A stretch of 64,000 nt of DNA from Zavarzinia compransoris (lineage in GTDB: Bacteria; Pseudomonadota; Alphaproteobacteria; Zavarziniales; Zavarziniaceae), in the NCBI RefSeq assembly GCF_003173055.1, contig NZ_QGLF01000001.1, forward strand, positions 131,085-195,084. The letters run 5' to 3'. The position numbers and the translations under genes were made by a program. Shown here in pieces: positions 1 to 7,316 of this stretch (position 1 is the first letter of the stretch; every line of letters starts with the position of its first letter). Under the pieces are notes generated by a model. The model saw only the letters and a program-made list of their open reading frames with translations, was not told the origin of the DNA and did not search any database.

Positions 1-102
1 GCGGGCGACCTCGATTTCGGCCTCGGCCTCACGCCCCCGGTGGCGACCGCGGTCGAGGCGGTGGCGACACGCATCGCCCGCCTGCTGGAGCCGGCACCGT
101 GA
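1..102 (+). CDS. C-terminal end of a probable [NiFe]-hydrogenase maturation protease (5' truncated by window)
   Basis: Only the last 33 codons are present, in frame 1, ending with TGA at 100-102. The tail reads ...FGLGLTPPVATAVEAV... followed by a basic/hydrophobic helix. That resembles the C-terminal helix of HyaD/HupD/HycI-type endopeptidases, which remove the C-terminal extension of hydrogenase large subunits after nickel insertion. The stop overlaps the GTG start of the next gene (GTGA), so it belongs to the same operon as the hydrogenase accessory and hyp genes that follow. The call rests on a short fragment plus context; catalytic metal ligands are outside the window. Confidence 0.5.
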   Translation, partial: AGDLDFGLGLTPPVATAVEAVATRIARLLEPAP

Positions 103-428
103 CCGCGCGCCTGACCCTGCGCCGGGGCAGCCTGTACCTGCCGGCCCCGGTCTATGATCGCTATTTCGCCGGCCTGTCGGCGGTCGTGCTGCTGCGCCGG
201 GCGGACGGGCTCATGGTCCTGCCAGTCCGCTTTTCCGGGGGCGGGGGCTATCTGGTGAAACAGGTGAACGGTGCCGGCGACCGGGTGGTCGCGGCCGGCG
301 ATTTCTTCCGCGACCAGGGCCTGGACGACGGTACGGACCGCAGCTTCGAAGCGGTCTGGGACAGTGCGGACATGGCCCTGCGCATCGACGGGGCTTTCGC
401 CGGCGTGGACAGCGTGCCGCAAACATGA
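99..428 (+). CDS. Conserved-looking hypothetical protein in hydrogenase accessory operon (109 aa)
   Basis: A 109-aa soluble protein with a GTG start at 99 overlapping the previous stop (GTGA). It has no signal peptide or membrane segment and no cysteine pair for metal binding. The sequence looks like a small beta-rich domain (hydrophobic strands around residues 28-44) followed by an acidic half. I do not recognise the family. Its tight coupling to the putative maturation protease upstream and to the TPR gene downstream suggests a role in maturation or assembly of the hydrogenase encoded left of the window; this is inference from position only. Confidence 0.6.
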   Translation: MTARLTLRRGSLYLPAPVYDRYFAGLSAVVLLRRADGLMVLPVRFSGGGGYLVKQVNGAGDRVVAAGDFFRDQGLDDGTDRSFEAVWDSADMALRIDGAFAGVDSVPQT

Positions 429-482
429 TTATCATAGTGACAAGAAAATATGCCATTCCAGGAATGGCCAGGGAGGACCGGC

Positions 483-1472
483 ATGGCGCTCGATCAAAGC
501 GATGATCAGGTGCGCGCGGCGCTGGCGGTGGCGGAAGATGCATCCGTCGCCCCGGCCGAACGGGCCGAAATGCTGATGGAAATCGCCATGGGCCTGCAAC
601 GCCGGCCGAAATCGGCGGAGGTGCTGCGCGCCGCGATCGATCTCTACGATCGTGCCCTGGCGCTGGCCGGCGATGGCGATCCGCTATTGCTGGCGCGGAT
701 CGGCGCGCGTCGCGGCACCGCGCTTCAGGCCCTGCCGGAGGCGGGAACCGCGGCCCTGGACGCGGCATGCCGGGCCTTCGAGGCCGTGATCCCGGTGCTG
801 GCCCAGTTCGGCCGGCCGGAGGAAGTGGCCGAGGCGGAGATGAACCTCGGCGTGACCTTGCAGAACCTCGCCGGTGCCGGGCGGGCACGGATCACGGACG
901 CCATCGCCGCCTACCAGCGGGCGCTACGCACCTTCGACCGCGGCCGCCATCCGGCCGAATTCGCCATCCTCCAGAACAATCTGGCGACGGCCTTCCTCTC
1001 CATTCCCATGGTCGACGAGCGTGCCCGCCTGCGCGAGGCGATGGCGGTCCAGGCCTTCGAGGAAGGACTCCGGGTGGTCAATATCGTCGACCATCCGGTG
1101 GAATATGCCATGTTGCAGAACAATCTCGGCAATGCGCTGCAATATGCCTCGTCGTCGCATGCGGTCGCCAACAATCTGCGCGCCCTCGATGCCTATGACG
1201 AGGCGCTGCGCGTCCGCACCCGCGCCGACATGCCGGGCGAATACGCCAATACGCTGGCGAACAAGGCCAATTGCCTGTGGAACCTGCCGGATGACCCCGA
1301 ACATCCGGAAGACGGCAATCCGCGCAACCTGGCGCTGGCCCGCGCCGCCTATAGCGAAGCGCGGGAGGTTTTCGCGGCCCAGGGCGAGATGGACAAGGTC
1401 CGGATCGTCGCCGAAGCCTGCGTGCAGATCGAACGGGAAATGCTGACCGGCGCCGCGGGCGCCGGCGCCTGA
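483..1472 (+). CDS. TPR-repeat protein of hydrogenase accessory cluster
   Basis: A 329-aa soluble helical-repeat protein. At least four repeat units carry TPR-like signatures: MNLGVTLQNL, QNNLATAFLSI, QNNLGNALQY and ANKANCLWNL, between about residues 125 and 275. TPR solenoids mediate protein-protein contacts, so a scaffold or assembly role is likely. An ATG exists 33 bp upstream at 450, but the purine-rich GGGAGG at 470-475 sits correctly before the ATG at 483, which is chosen. TPR genes accompany group 1h hydrogenase operons in actinobacteria and Cupriavidus; this link is from known operon composition, not from a search. No catalytic motif was seen. Confidence 0.8.
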   Translation: MALDQSDDQVRAALAVAEDASVAPAERAEMLMEIAMGLQRRPKSAEVLRAAIDLYDRALALAGDGDPLLLARIGARRGTALQALPEAGTAALDAACRAFEAVIPVLAQFGRPEEVAEAEMNLGVTLQNLAGAGRARITDAIAAYQRALRTFDRGRHPAEFAILQNNLATAFLSIPMVDERARLREAMAVQAFEEGLRVVNIVDHPVEYAMLQNNLGNALQYASSSHAVANNLRALDAYDEALRVRTRADMPGEYANTLANKANCLWNLPDDPEHPEDGNPRNLALARAAYSEAREVFAAQGEMDKVRIVAEACVQIEREMLTGAAGAGA

Positions 1473-1489
1473 ACGGGGAGGGATGTTTC

Positions 1490-1699
1490 ATGTTGCTCGG
1501 CATTTCCATCGTCGGTGCCCTTGCCGCCCTCGTCCTCGGCGCCCTGGGCGCAATGGCGGCGGGGGCGGCCAGCGGCGTCGCCATCGGCGGCAAGGACCTG
1601 GGGCGCGATCTTGCCGCCTTCATGGGCGGTTTCTACGGCCCCCTCGCCGGCGTGCCGGGGGTGGTGATCGCCCTCGTCGTCCTGGCCCTGATACTCTGA
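1490..1699 (+). CDS. Small two-helix membrane protein (69 aa)
   Basis: A 69-aa Gly/Ala-rich protein with two hydrophobic segments (about residues 3-25 and 50-69) joined by a short loop containing GGKDLGRD. GGGGAGGG at 1475-1482 is a strong ribosome binding site for the ATG at 1490. It resembles c-subunit-like hairpins in composition, but no ion-binding carboxylate is evident within a helix, so an ATPase role is not proposed. It lies 17 bp after the TPR gene and 10 bp before another small membrane protein. The pair could anchor the otherwise soluble hydrogenase complex to the membrane or quinone pool. That role is inference. Confidence 0.7.
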   Translation: MLLGISIVGALAALVLGALGAMAAGAASGVAIGGKDLGRDLAAFMGGFYGPLAGVPGVVIALVVLALIL

Positions 1700-1709
1700 G
1701 GAGCGCGCG

Positions 1710-1934
1710 ATGTGGGAAATGGCGAAAAGCTCGGTCGGGCGCTTCTTCGAGGGCACCTTGTTCGCGGATCCCCCTAAGGCCTACAGCCAGATGGCGATCG
1801 GCATCGGCGCCACGGCGGCGCTGGTCGTCCTGCTCGGCCTGATCGGGGCGCCGCTGTGGCTGGCGGGGCTTTGCGGCGGCGTCGCGGGCGGCGCGCTGCA
1901 ACCCTATCTGTTCAAGAACCTGCGCTATCGCTGA
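1710..1934 (+). CDS. Small membrane protein (74 aa)
   Basis: A 74-aa protein with a soluble N-terminus of about 27 residues (aromatic and basic: KSSVGRFFEG) followed by a hydrophobic hairpin spanning roughly residues 28-66 and a basic tail (KNLRYR). GAGGAGCG just upstream is the likely ribosome binding site. It is encoded between the 69-aa membrane protein and the NifU-Rieske fusion, all on the same strand with gaps of about 10 bp. No family recognised. The amphipathic N-terminus plus hairpin is compatible with a membrane tether for an electron-transfer partner, but nothing in the sequence proves this. Confidence 0.7.
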   Translation: MWEMAKSSVGRFFEGTLFADPPKAYSQMAIGIGATAALVVLLGLIGAPLWLAGLCGGVAGGALQPYLFKNLRYR

Positions 1935-1944
1935 GGCCCGGCCG

Positions 1945-2808
1945 ATGAACGCCCTCTCGCCCACCCCGCGCGACGATCTGGCCGGCTTCGTCGGCGACAT
2001 CGCGCGCTTGCAGGCGGTGGTCGAGAGCTGGGCGCCGGCCCAGCAGGGCGCGGTGCAGGCCCTGCGCCTTGCCGTCGAAGCCCTCCATGCCGAGGCGTTC
2101 CGCCGCCTGATCCGCGCGCTCCGCGAGGACGAGGCGGCGCTGGCCGCCCTAAAGGGGGCGCTGGGCGACGAGGTGATCTATGCCGTGCTGCGCCGCCTCG
2201 GCGTGGTCAAGGCCAGCCTGACCGAACGGGTGCAGGCGGCGCTCGATGAAATCCGCCCCATGCTCGCGGGCCACGGCGGCGACGTGGAACTGGTGGCGGT
2301 GCGCCCGCCGGCGATCGAGGTCCGCTTCCTCGGCGCCTGCGATCATTGCCCCGCTTCCGCCCTGACCTTCGAGGCCGGCGTGAGCAAGGCGGTGCAGGAT
2401 GCCTGCCCCGAGATCACCGAGGTCATCCAGGCCAAGGGCAGCGGTGGGGGCGGGGGTGAGGGCTTGAGTTTCGTCAGCCCCTTCGCGGCCGCCGCGGTCG
2501 GCCACTGGCGGCCCGCCTGCGCGCTGGACGAGATTCCCGAAAACGGCCTGCACGCCCTGACCCTGGACGGCGAGCGGATCATCCTGTCGCGCCGGGGCGA
2601 GGCGGTCACCTGCTTCCAGAATGCCTGCGCCCATCTCGGCCTCGCGTTCGACGGCGGCACGGTGGCGGCGGGTATCCTCACCTGCCCCCATCACGGTTTC
2701 GACTACGATCTCGCCAGCGGCGAATGCCTGACCGCACCCGAGGTGCAATTGCTCGCCCATGGCGTCCGCGTCATCGGCGGCCGGGTCGAAGTGAGGCTGG
2801 CGCGATGA
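1945..2808 (+). CDS. NifU-like / Rieske [2Fe-2S] fusion protein
   Basis: A 287-aa fusion. Residues about 1-90 are helical and unassigned. Residues 95-150 form a NifU C-terminal-type domain with the Fe-S-binding pair C132-x-x-C135 (GACDHCPAS). Residues about 175-285 are a Rieske ferredoxin domain with ligands C228-x-H230 and C247-x-x-H250. A Gly-rich linker with six Gly in a row separates the two. No signal peptide or Tat motif is present, so it acts in the cytoplasm. Comparable Fe-S proteins encoded with mycobacterial high-affinity hydrogenases (HucE/HhyE) are needed for H2 oxidation. By analogy this protein may carry electrons from the hydrogenase or deliver a cluster to it. Confidence 0.85.
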   Translation: MNALSPTPRDDLAGFVGDIARLQAVVESWAPAQQGAVQALRLAVEALHAEAFRRLIRALREDEAALAALKGALGDEVIYAVLRRLGVVKASLTERVQAALDEIRPMLAGHGGDVELVAVRPPAIEVRFLGACDHCPASALTFEAGVSKAVQDACPEITEVIQAKGSGGGGGEGLSFVSPFAAAAVGHWRPACALDEIPENGLHALTLDGERIILSRRGEAVTCFQNACAHLGLAFDGGTVAAGILTCPHHGFDYDLASGECLTAPEVQLLAHGVRVIGGRVEVRLAR

Positions 2809-3983
2809 CCCTCAGCGTCTCCCTGGCCAACCATCGCCTGCGCCGCACCGACCATGCGGCGCCCCGCGCCCTGCTGGCGGCGGCAGCCGCGGTCGTCCTC
2901 GGCGAGCAGGTGACGGCGGGGGCGCTGCCGCAGCCGATCGTGCCCGGCCCCGCCAGCCTGTTCGGCCCGCGCGGCGCCTGCCTTGCCGGGCCGGAGGGGC
3001 CGCTGGTGGTGGCGGATACCGGCCATCACCGCCTGCTGGTCTGGCGCCGGCGGCCGGCGGCGGACGGAACCCCTGCCGACCTTCTGATCGGCCAGCCCGA
3101 TTTCGCTCGGGAAGGGCGGAATGCCAAGGGCCCGGCCGGTGCCGCCACCCTGAACGTGCCGACCGGCGTCGCCTTCGGCGCCGGCGTGCTGGCGGTGGCG
3201 GACGCCTGGAACCACCGGGTTCTCCTCTGGCACGGCGTTCCCGACCGGGACAACCGGCCGGCCGACGTCGTTCTCGGCCAGGCCGATGCCGCCGGCTGCC
3301 TGGCCAACCGGGGCGCCGACACGGCGGGGGCGGAGACGCTCAACTGGTGCTATGGCGTCGCCATCATCGACGGGCGCCTGTTCGTTGCCGATACCGGCAA
3401 CCGCCGGGTGCTGGTGTTCGACGGCATCCCGACGCGCCACGGCCAGGCCGCCGACCTCGTGCTCGGCCAGGGCGATTTCACCCGGCGGGACGAGAATGCG
3501 GGGGCGGCCGCCGGGCCGGCCGGCATGCGCTGGCCCCATGCGGTCGCGGGGCTCTGCGGCGGCCTGCTGGTCGCCGATGCCGGCAACAACCGGGTGATGG
3601 TGTGGGACCGGCTGCCGGACCGCCCGGGCGCCCCTTGCGATGCGGTGATCGGCCAGGGCGACATGGTCTCGGTCGATCACAATCGCGCCGCCTATTTCCC
3701 GACCGCGGACAGCCTGAACATGCCCTATGGCCTCGCCGTCCTGGGCGAGACCCTGGTGGTGGCGGACACGGCCAATTCCCGCCTGCTCGGCTTTCCGCGG
3801 GCGGGCGGCGCGGCGGTGGCCCTGGCCGGCCAGCCCGGTTTCGGCGACAAGGGCGACAACCGCTGGGGCCTTGCCGCGCGCGACAGCCTGTGCTGGCCCT
3901 ATAATATCGCCGCCACCGGCGAAACCTTGGTGGTTGCGGATTCCGGCAACAACCGGATCCTCCTGTGGGAGGCGGCGCCATGA
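2805..3983 (+). CDS. NHL-repeat beta-propeller protein
   Basis: A 392-aa protein beginning at the ATG at 2805, which overlaps the previous stop (ATGA). At least six NHL blades are visible, each ending in a VADxGxNRVLxW-type strand (for example VADTGNRRVLVF and VADAGNNRVMVW). They alternate with a second recurring element, ADxVLGQ-D, between blades. That count suggests a closed six-bladed propeller. There is no clear signal peptide, only a moderately hydrophobic Ala-rich stretch near residues 20-35. NHL propellers usually bind proteins or ligands. NHL-repeat genes are known members of group 1h hydrogenase operons, so a structural or docking role is inferred. It overlaps hypF by ATGA. Confidence 0.85.
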   Translation: MTLSVSLANHRLRRTDHAAPRALLAAAAAVVLGEQVTAGALPQPIVPGPASLFGPRGACLAGPEGPLVVADTGHHRLLVWRRRPAADGTPADLLIGQPDFAREGRNAKGPAGAATLNVPTGVAFGAGVLAVADAWNHRVLLWHGVPDRDNRPADVVLGQADAAGCLANRGADTAGAETLNWCYGVAIIDGRLFVADTGNRRVLVFDGIPTRHGQAADLVLGQGDFTRRDENAGAAAGPAGMRWPHAVAGLCGGLLVADAGNNRVMVWDRLPDRPGAPCDAVIGQGDMVSVDHNRAAYFPTADSLNMPYGLAVLGETLVVADTANSRLLGFPRAGGAAVALAGQPGFGDKGDNRWGLAARDSLCWPYNIAATGETLVVADSGNNRILLWEAAP

Positions 3984-6379
3984 CCGAGGCGCGCAGCCTG
4001 GCGATCCGCGTGCGCGGCCGGGTCCAGGGGGTCGGCTTCCGGCCCACGGTCTGGCGTCTGGCCCGCGACCTCGGGCTTGCCGGCGATGTCCTGAACGATG
4101 CCGACGGCGTGCTGATCCGGGTTGCCGGCAAGGCCGAGGCGATCGACGCGCTGATCGGCCGCCTGCGCCGAGAACCGCCGCCGCTCGCCCGTATCGACGC
4201 GATCGAGACCCAGGCGATCGCCCCCTTCGCCGCCGACGATTTCCGCGTCGCCGACAGCCTGCCCGGCCTGACCCAGACCGAGGTGGCGCCGGATGCGGTC
4301 GCTTGCGCCGCCTGCGCGGCCGAGGTGGGCGATCCCTTCGCCCGCCGCTTCCGCTATCCCTTCACCAATTGCACCCATTGCGGGCCGCGCTTCTCGATCG
4401 TCCACGGCATTCCCTACGACCGGGCGGCCACCACCATGGCGCCCTTCGCGCTCTGCCCGGCCTGCAGGAGCGAATACGACGATCCGGCCGACCGCCGCTT
4501 CCACGCCGAACCCATCGCGTGCCATGCCTGCGGGCCCCGGGCCCGGCTGATCCGGCTGGACGGGCGCGCCGTCCATTTCGAGCAATATTCGATGCTGGAC
4601 GAGGTCGATGCCGTCTGCACCCTGTTGCAGCGGGGCGAGATCGTCGCCATCAAGGGCCTTGGCGGCTATCACCTCGCCTGCGATGCGACGCGGGGCGACG
4701 TGGTCGCGGCGCTGCGCGAGCGGAAGCGCCGCGATGCCAAGCCCTTCGCCCTGATGGCGCGGGACATCGGCATCATCCGCCGCTTCGCCGAAGTCGATGC
4801 GACCGCCGAAGCCCTGCTGCGCAGTCCGGCCGGGCCGATCGTCCTGCTGCCCGCGACAGGCCCGGCGCGCCTGCCCGATGCGGTGGCGCCGGGCCTCGGC
4901 CTGCTCGGCTTCATGCTGCCGACGACGCCGCTGCATCACCTGATCCTGAAGCGGATGGACCGGCCGGTGGTGATGACCAGCGGCAACCTGTCCAGCGAAC
5001 CCCAGGTGACCGACGAGGCGGGCCTGCGGGCACACCTGACCGGCATCGCCGGCTTCGCCCTGGTCCACGACCGCGCGATCGCCAACCGCATCGACGATTC
5101 CGTGGTCCGCGTGATCGACGGCGCGCCCCGCGTGCTGCGCCGCGCCCGGGGTTACGCGCCCGCCGCCTTCGCCCTGCCGCCCGGTTTCGAGGGGGCGCCG
5201 CCGGTGCTCGCCCTCGGCGGCGAGTTGAAGGCGACCTTCTGCCTGGCGCGGGGGGCGGAGGCGGTCCTGTCCCAGCACATGGGCGACCTCGAAGATGCGG
5301 CGACCGACGACGACTATCGCCGCAACCTCGCCCTTTACGAGACGCTTTACGACCATGCGCCGCGGGTGATCGCCGTCGACCGCCATCCCGATTACATATC
5401 GGCCAAATACGGCCGGGCGCGGGCGGCGCGGGACGGGCTGGCCCTGGTCGAAGTGCAGCACCACCATGCCCATGTCGCCGCCTGCCTGGCGGAAAACCGC
5501 CGGCCGCTGGCGGCGCCGCCCGTCCTCGGCATCGTCGCGGACGGGCTTGGTTACGGCGGCGACGACACGCTCTGGGGCGGGGAATTCCTGCTGGCCGATT
5601 ATCGCGGCTATCGGCGCCTCGGCACCATGAAACCGGTGGCGATGCCGGGCAACGCCATGGCATCGCGTGAGCCGTGGCGCAATCTCTATGCCCATCTGAT
5701 GGCGGAAATCGGCTGGCCGGGTTTCGCGATGAATTGCCGCGACCTGCCGCTTTACGAGTTTCTGGCGGAAAAGCCGCGCGCCACCTTCGATGCCATGATC
5801 CGGGACGGGCGTTTCGCGCCCCGGGCCTCCTCCTGCGGGCGGCTGTTCGATGCGGTCGCCGCCGCCCTCGACCTCTGCCGCGAGCGCCAGTCCTACGAAG
5901 GCCAGGCGGCGATGCAACTCGAGGCGATCGTCGACCGCGAAGCCCTGGCGGACGAGGGCGACGACCTTGCCTATCCCTTCGCCCTGCCGCGCCTCGGCGG
6001 CAGCGGCCTGCCCTATATCGAGCCCTGGGCCATGTGGCAGGCCTTGCTCGGCGATCTGGTCCTGGCGACGCCGCCCGCGGTGATCGCGGCCCGCTTCCAC
6101 CGCGGGCTGGCCAATGCCATGGTCGCGATGGCGGTGCAATTGCGCGGCGATCCCGCGGCGGCCCTGTTCGATACGGTCGTCCTCAGCGGCGGCTGCTTCC
6201 AGAATGCGACCCTGTTCACCCTGGTCGCGCGCGGCCTGGAACGGGCCGGGTTCACCCTTCTTTCCCACCGCGAAGTGCCGGCCAATGACGGCGGCCTAGC
6301 CCTTGGCCAGGCCGTCATCGCCCTGGCCGCAACCGCAGGAGCAGGGCCATGTGCCTCGGCATTCCCGGCCGCATCGTAG
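3980..6379 (+). CDS. hypF: Carbamoyltransferase HypF (hydrogenase cyanide-ligand synthesis)
   Basis: A 799-aa cytoplasmic enzyme that converts carbamoyl phosphate to a carbamoyl-adenylate and transfers it to the C-terminal Cys of HypE, the source of the CN ligands of the active site. Domains in order: acylphosphatase (about 5-95, GRVQGVGFRPTVW); two zinc-finger units with Cys pairs (CAAC, CTHC, CPAC, CHAC; about 105-190); a YrdC-like domain (about 200-390, GLGGYHLACDA); and a Kae1/TobZ-like carbamoyltransferase (about 410-780, with HHHAH, GGEF and LSGGCFQN). The length is normal. The start is the ATG overlapping the NHL stop. Its 3' end overlaps hypC by 31 bp, so the two are translationally linked. 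Confidence 0.97.
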   Translation: MTEARSLAIRVRGRVQGVGFRPTVWRLARDLGLAGDVLNDADGVLIRVAGKAEAIDALIGRLRREPPPLARIDAIETQAIAPFAADDFRVADSLPGLTQTEVAPDAVACAACAAEVGDPFARRFRYPFTNCTHCGPRFSIVHGIPYDRAATTMAPFALCPACRSEYDDPADRRFHAEPIACHACGPRARLIRLDGRAVHFEQYSMLDEVDAVCTLLQRGEIVAIKGLGGYHLACDATRGDVVAALRERKRRDAKPFALMARDIGIIRRFAEVDATAEALLRSPAGPIVLLPATGPARLPDAVAPGLGLLGFMLPTTPLHHLILKRMDRPVVMTSGNLSSEPQVTDEAGLRAHLTGIAGFALVHDRAIANRIDDSVVRVIDGAPRVLRRARGYAPAAFALPPGFEGAPPVLALGGELKATFCLARGAEAVLSQHMGDLEDAATDDDYRRNLALYETLYDHAPRVIAVDRHPDYISAKYGRARAARDGLALVEVQHHHAHVAACLAENRRPLAAPPVLGIVADGLGYGGDDTLWGGEFLLADYRGYRRLGTMKPVAMPGNAMASREPWRNLYAHLMAEIGWPGFAMNCRDLPLYEFLAEKPRATFDAMIRDGRFAPRASSCGRLFDAVAAALDLCRERQSYEGQAAMQLEAIVDREALADEGDDLAYPFALPRLGGSGLPYIEPWAMWQALLGDLVLATPPAVIAARFHRGLANAMVAMAVQLRGDPAAALFDTVVLSGGCFQNATLFTLVARGLERAGFTLLSHREVPANDGGLALGQAVIALAATAGAGPCASAFPAAS

Positions 6380-6630
6380 CGATCGACGACCCCCAGCGCC
6401 GGCTGGCCACCGTCGACGTCGCGGGCGTGCGCCGGCAGATCAATATCGCCTGTATCGTCGACGAGGCGCATCCGCCCGAAGCCTGCATCGGCGACTGGGT
6501 TCTGGTCCATGTCGGTTTCGCCATGAGCCGGATCGACGAGGCCCAGGCGGCGGAAACCCTGCGCATCCTGGCGGAACTCGGCGAGGCGCAGGAAGAGATC
6601 GCGGCCATGCGCCGCTCGGTGGTGTCATGA
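6349..6630 (+). CDS. hypC: HypC-family hydrogenase assembly chaperone
   Basis: A 93-aa chaperone with the diagnostic N-terminus MCLGIPGRIV. After Met removal, Cys2 contacts the Fe(CN)2CO precursor on HypD and then the hydrogenase large subunit. The start lies inside the 3' end of hypF, in another frame, and is fixed by the invariant Cys2. The C-terminal third is an acidic helix (GEAQEEIAAM), as in the family. Its stop overlaps the start of the SIS-domain gene (ATGA). Sitting between hypF and hypD, it probably serves the cluster encoded to the left, while HupF (35361) is the paralogue dedicated to HupL. Confidence 0.95.
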   Translation: MCLGIPGRIVAIDDPQRRLATVDVAGVRRQINIACIVDEAHPPEACIGDWVLVHVGFAMSRIDEAQAAETLRILAELGEAQEEIAAMRRSVVS

Positions 6631-7316
6631 CCGGCGCCTCGGACCTGCAAAGCCTCTATCCCTTCCTGCACGGCAAGGCGCAGGACCCGGCCCGGCTTGC
6701 CGACGGCCTCGCCGCCTCGATCACGGAAAAGGCGCGGGAATCGCGGGCGACCAACGAGCGCTTCTTCACCGAACAGGGCCCGGCGCTGCTGGCCGCGGCC
6801 CGCGCCCTGGCCGGCGTCTACCGCCGGGGCGGGCGGCTGTTCACCATGGGCAACGGCGGCTCGTCCTGCGACGCGGCGCATCTCGCGGTCGAATTCCTGC
6901 ATCCGGTCACCGCCGGCCGGCCGGCCCTGGCGGCATCCAATCTCGGTGCCGACCTCGCGCAGATGACGGCGGTCGGCAATGACGTCGGCTTCGGCCATGT
7001 CTTCGTCCGCGCGCTGGGTGCCCAGGCGCGGCGGGGCGATGCGCTTGCCGGTTTCTCGACCAGCGGCAATTCGGAAAACCTGCTCGCCGCCTTCGCCCGG
7101 GCGCGCGAGATCGGCCTCGTCACCATCGGCTTTACCGGCGGCAACGGCGGGCGCATGGCGGCCTCGGGCCTGCTCGACCATGCCCTGGTCGTGCCCGCCG
7201 CTTCGATCCATCGTATCCAGGAATGTCACGTGACCGCTTACCATATCCTGTGGGACCTGACCCACAGCCTGCTGGCGGACGACCGCGGCTCGGCCGCCGG
7301 GGAGGAACGGGAATGA
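6627..7316 (+). CDS. SIS-domain phosphosugar isomerase-like protein (GmhA-like) within the hyp operon
   Basis: A 229-aa single SIS-domain protein similar to D-sedoheptulose-7-phosphate isomerase. It has the phosphosugar-binding GNGGSSCDAAH loop at about residues 75-85 and STSGNSENLL at about 145-154, plus a C-terminal HxxxYHILWDL helix of the GmhA type. GmhA normally makes ADP-heptose precursors, but here the gene is locked between hypC and hypD by ATGA overlaps on both sides, with no heptose or LPS gene nearby. A link with hydrogenase maturation, such as handling a phosphorylated metabolite, is therefore suspected; SIS genes are known in some group 1h clusters. The actual substrate cannot be read from the sequence. 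Confidence 0.85.
   Translation: MTGASDLQSLYPFLHGKAQDPARLADGLAASITEKARESRATNERFFTEQGPALLAAARALAGVYRRGGRLFTMGNGGSSCDAAHLAVEFLHPVTAGRPALAASNLGADLAQMTAVGNDVGFGHVFVRALGAQARRGDALAGFSTSGNSENLLAAFARAREIGLVTIGFTGGNGGRMAASGLLDHALVVPAASIHRIQECHVTAYHILWDLTHSLLADDRGSAAGEERE

Noticed and set aside
1490-1699. ATP synthase c-subunit-like assignment for the 69-aa membrane protein
   Set aside because: Hairpin size and Gly content are similar, but no buried carboxylate is seen in the second helix and no ATPase genes are nearby.
3899-6268. A 789-codon open frame on the minus strand opposite hypF
   Set aside because: Its translation is low-complexity Arg/Gly/His-rich, as expected from the complement of a G+C-rich gene, and the plus strand encodes an unambiguous HypF.
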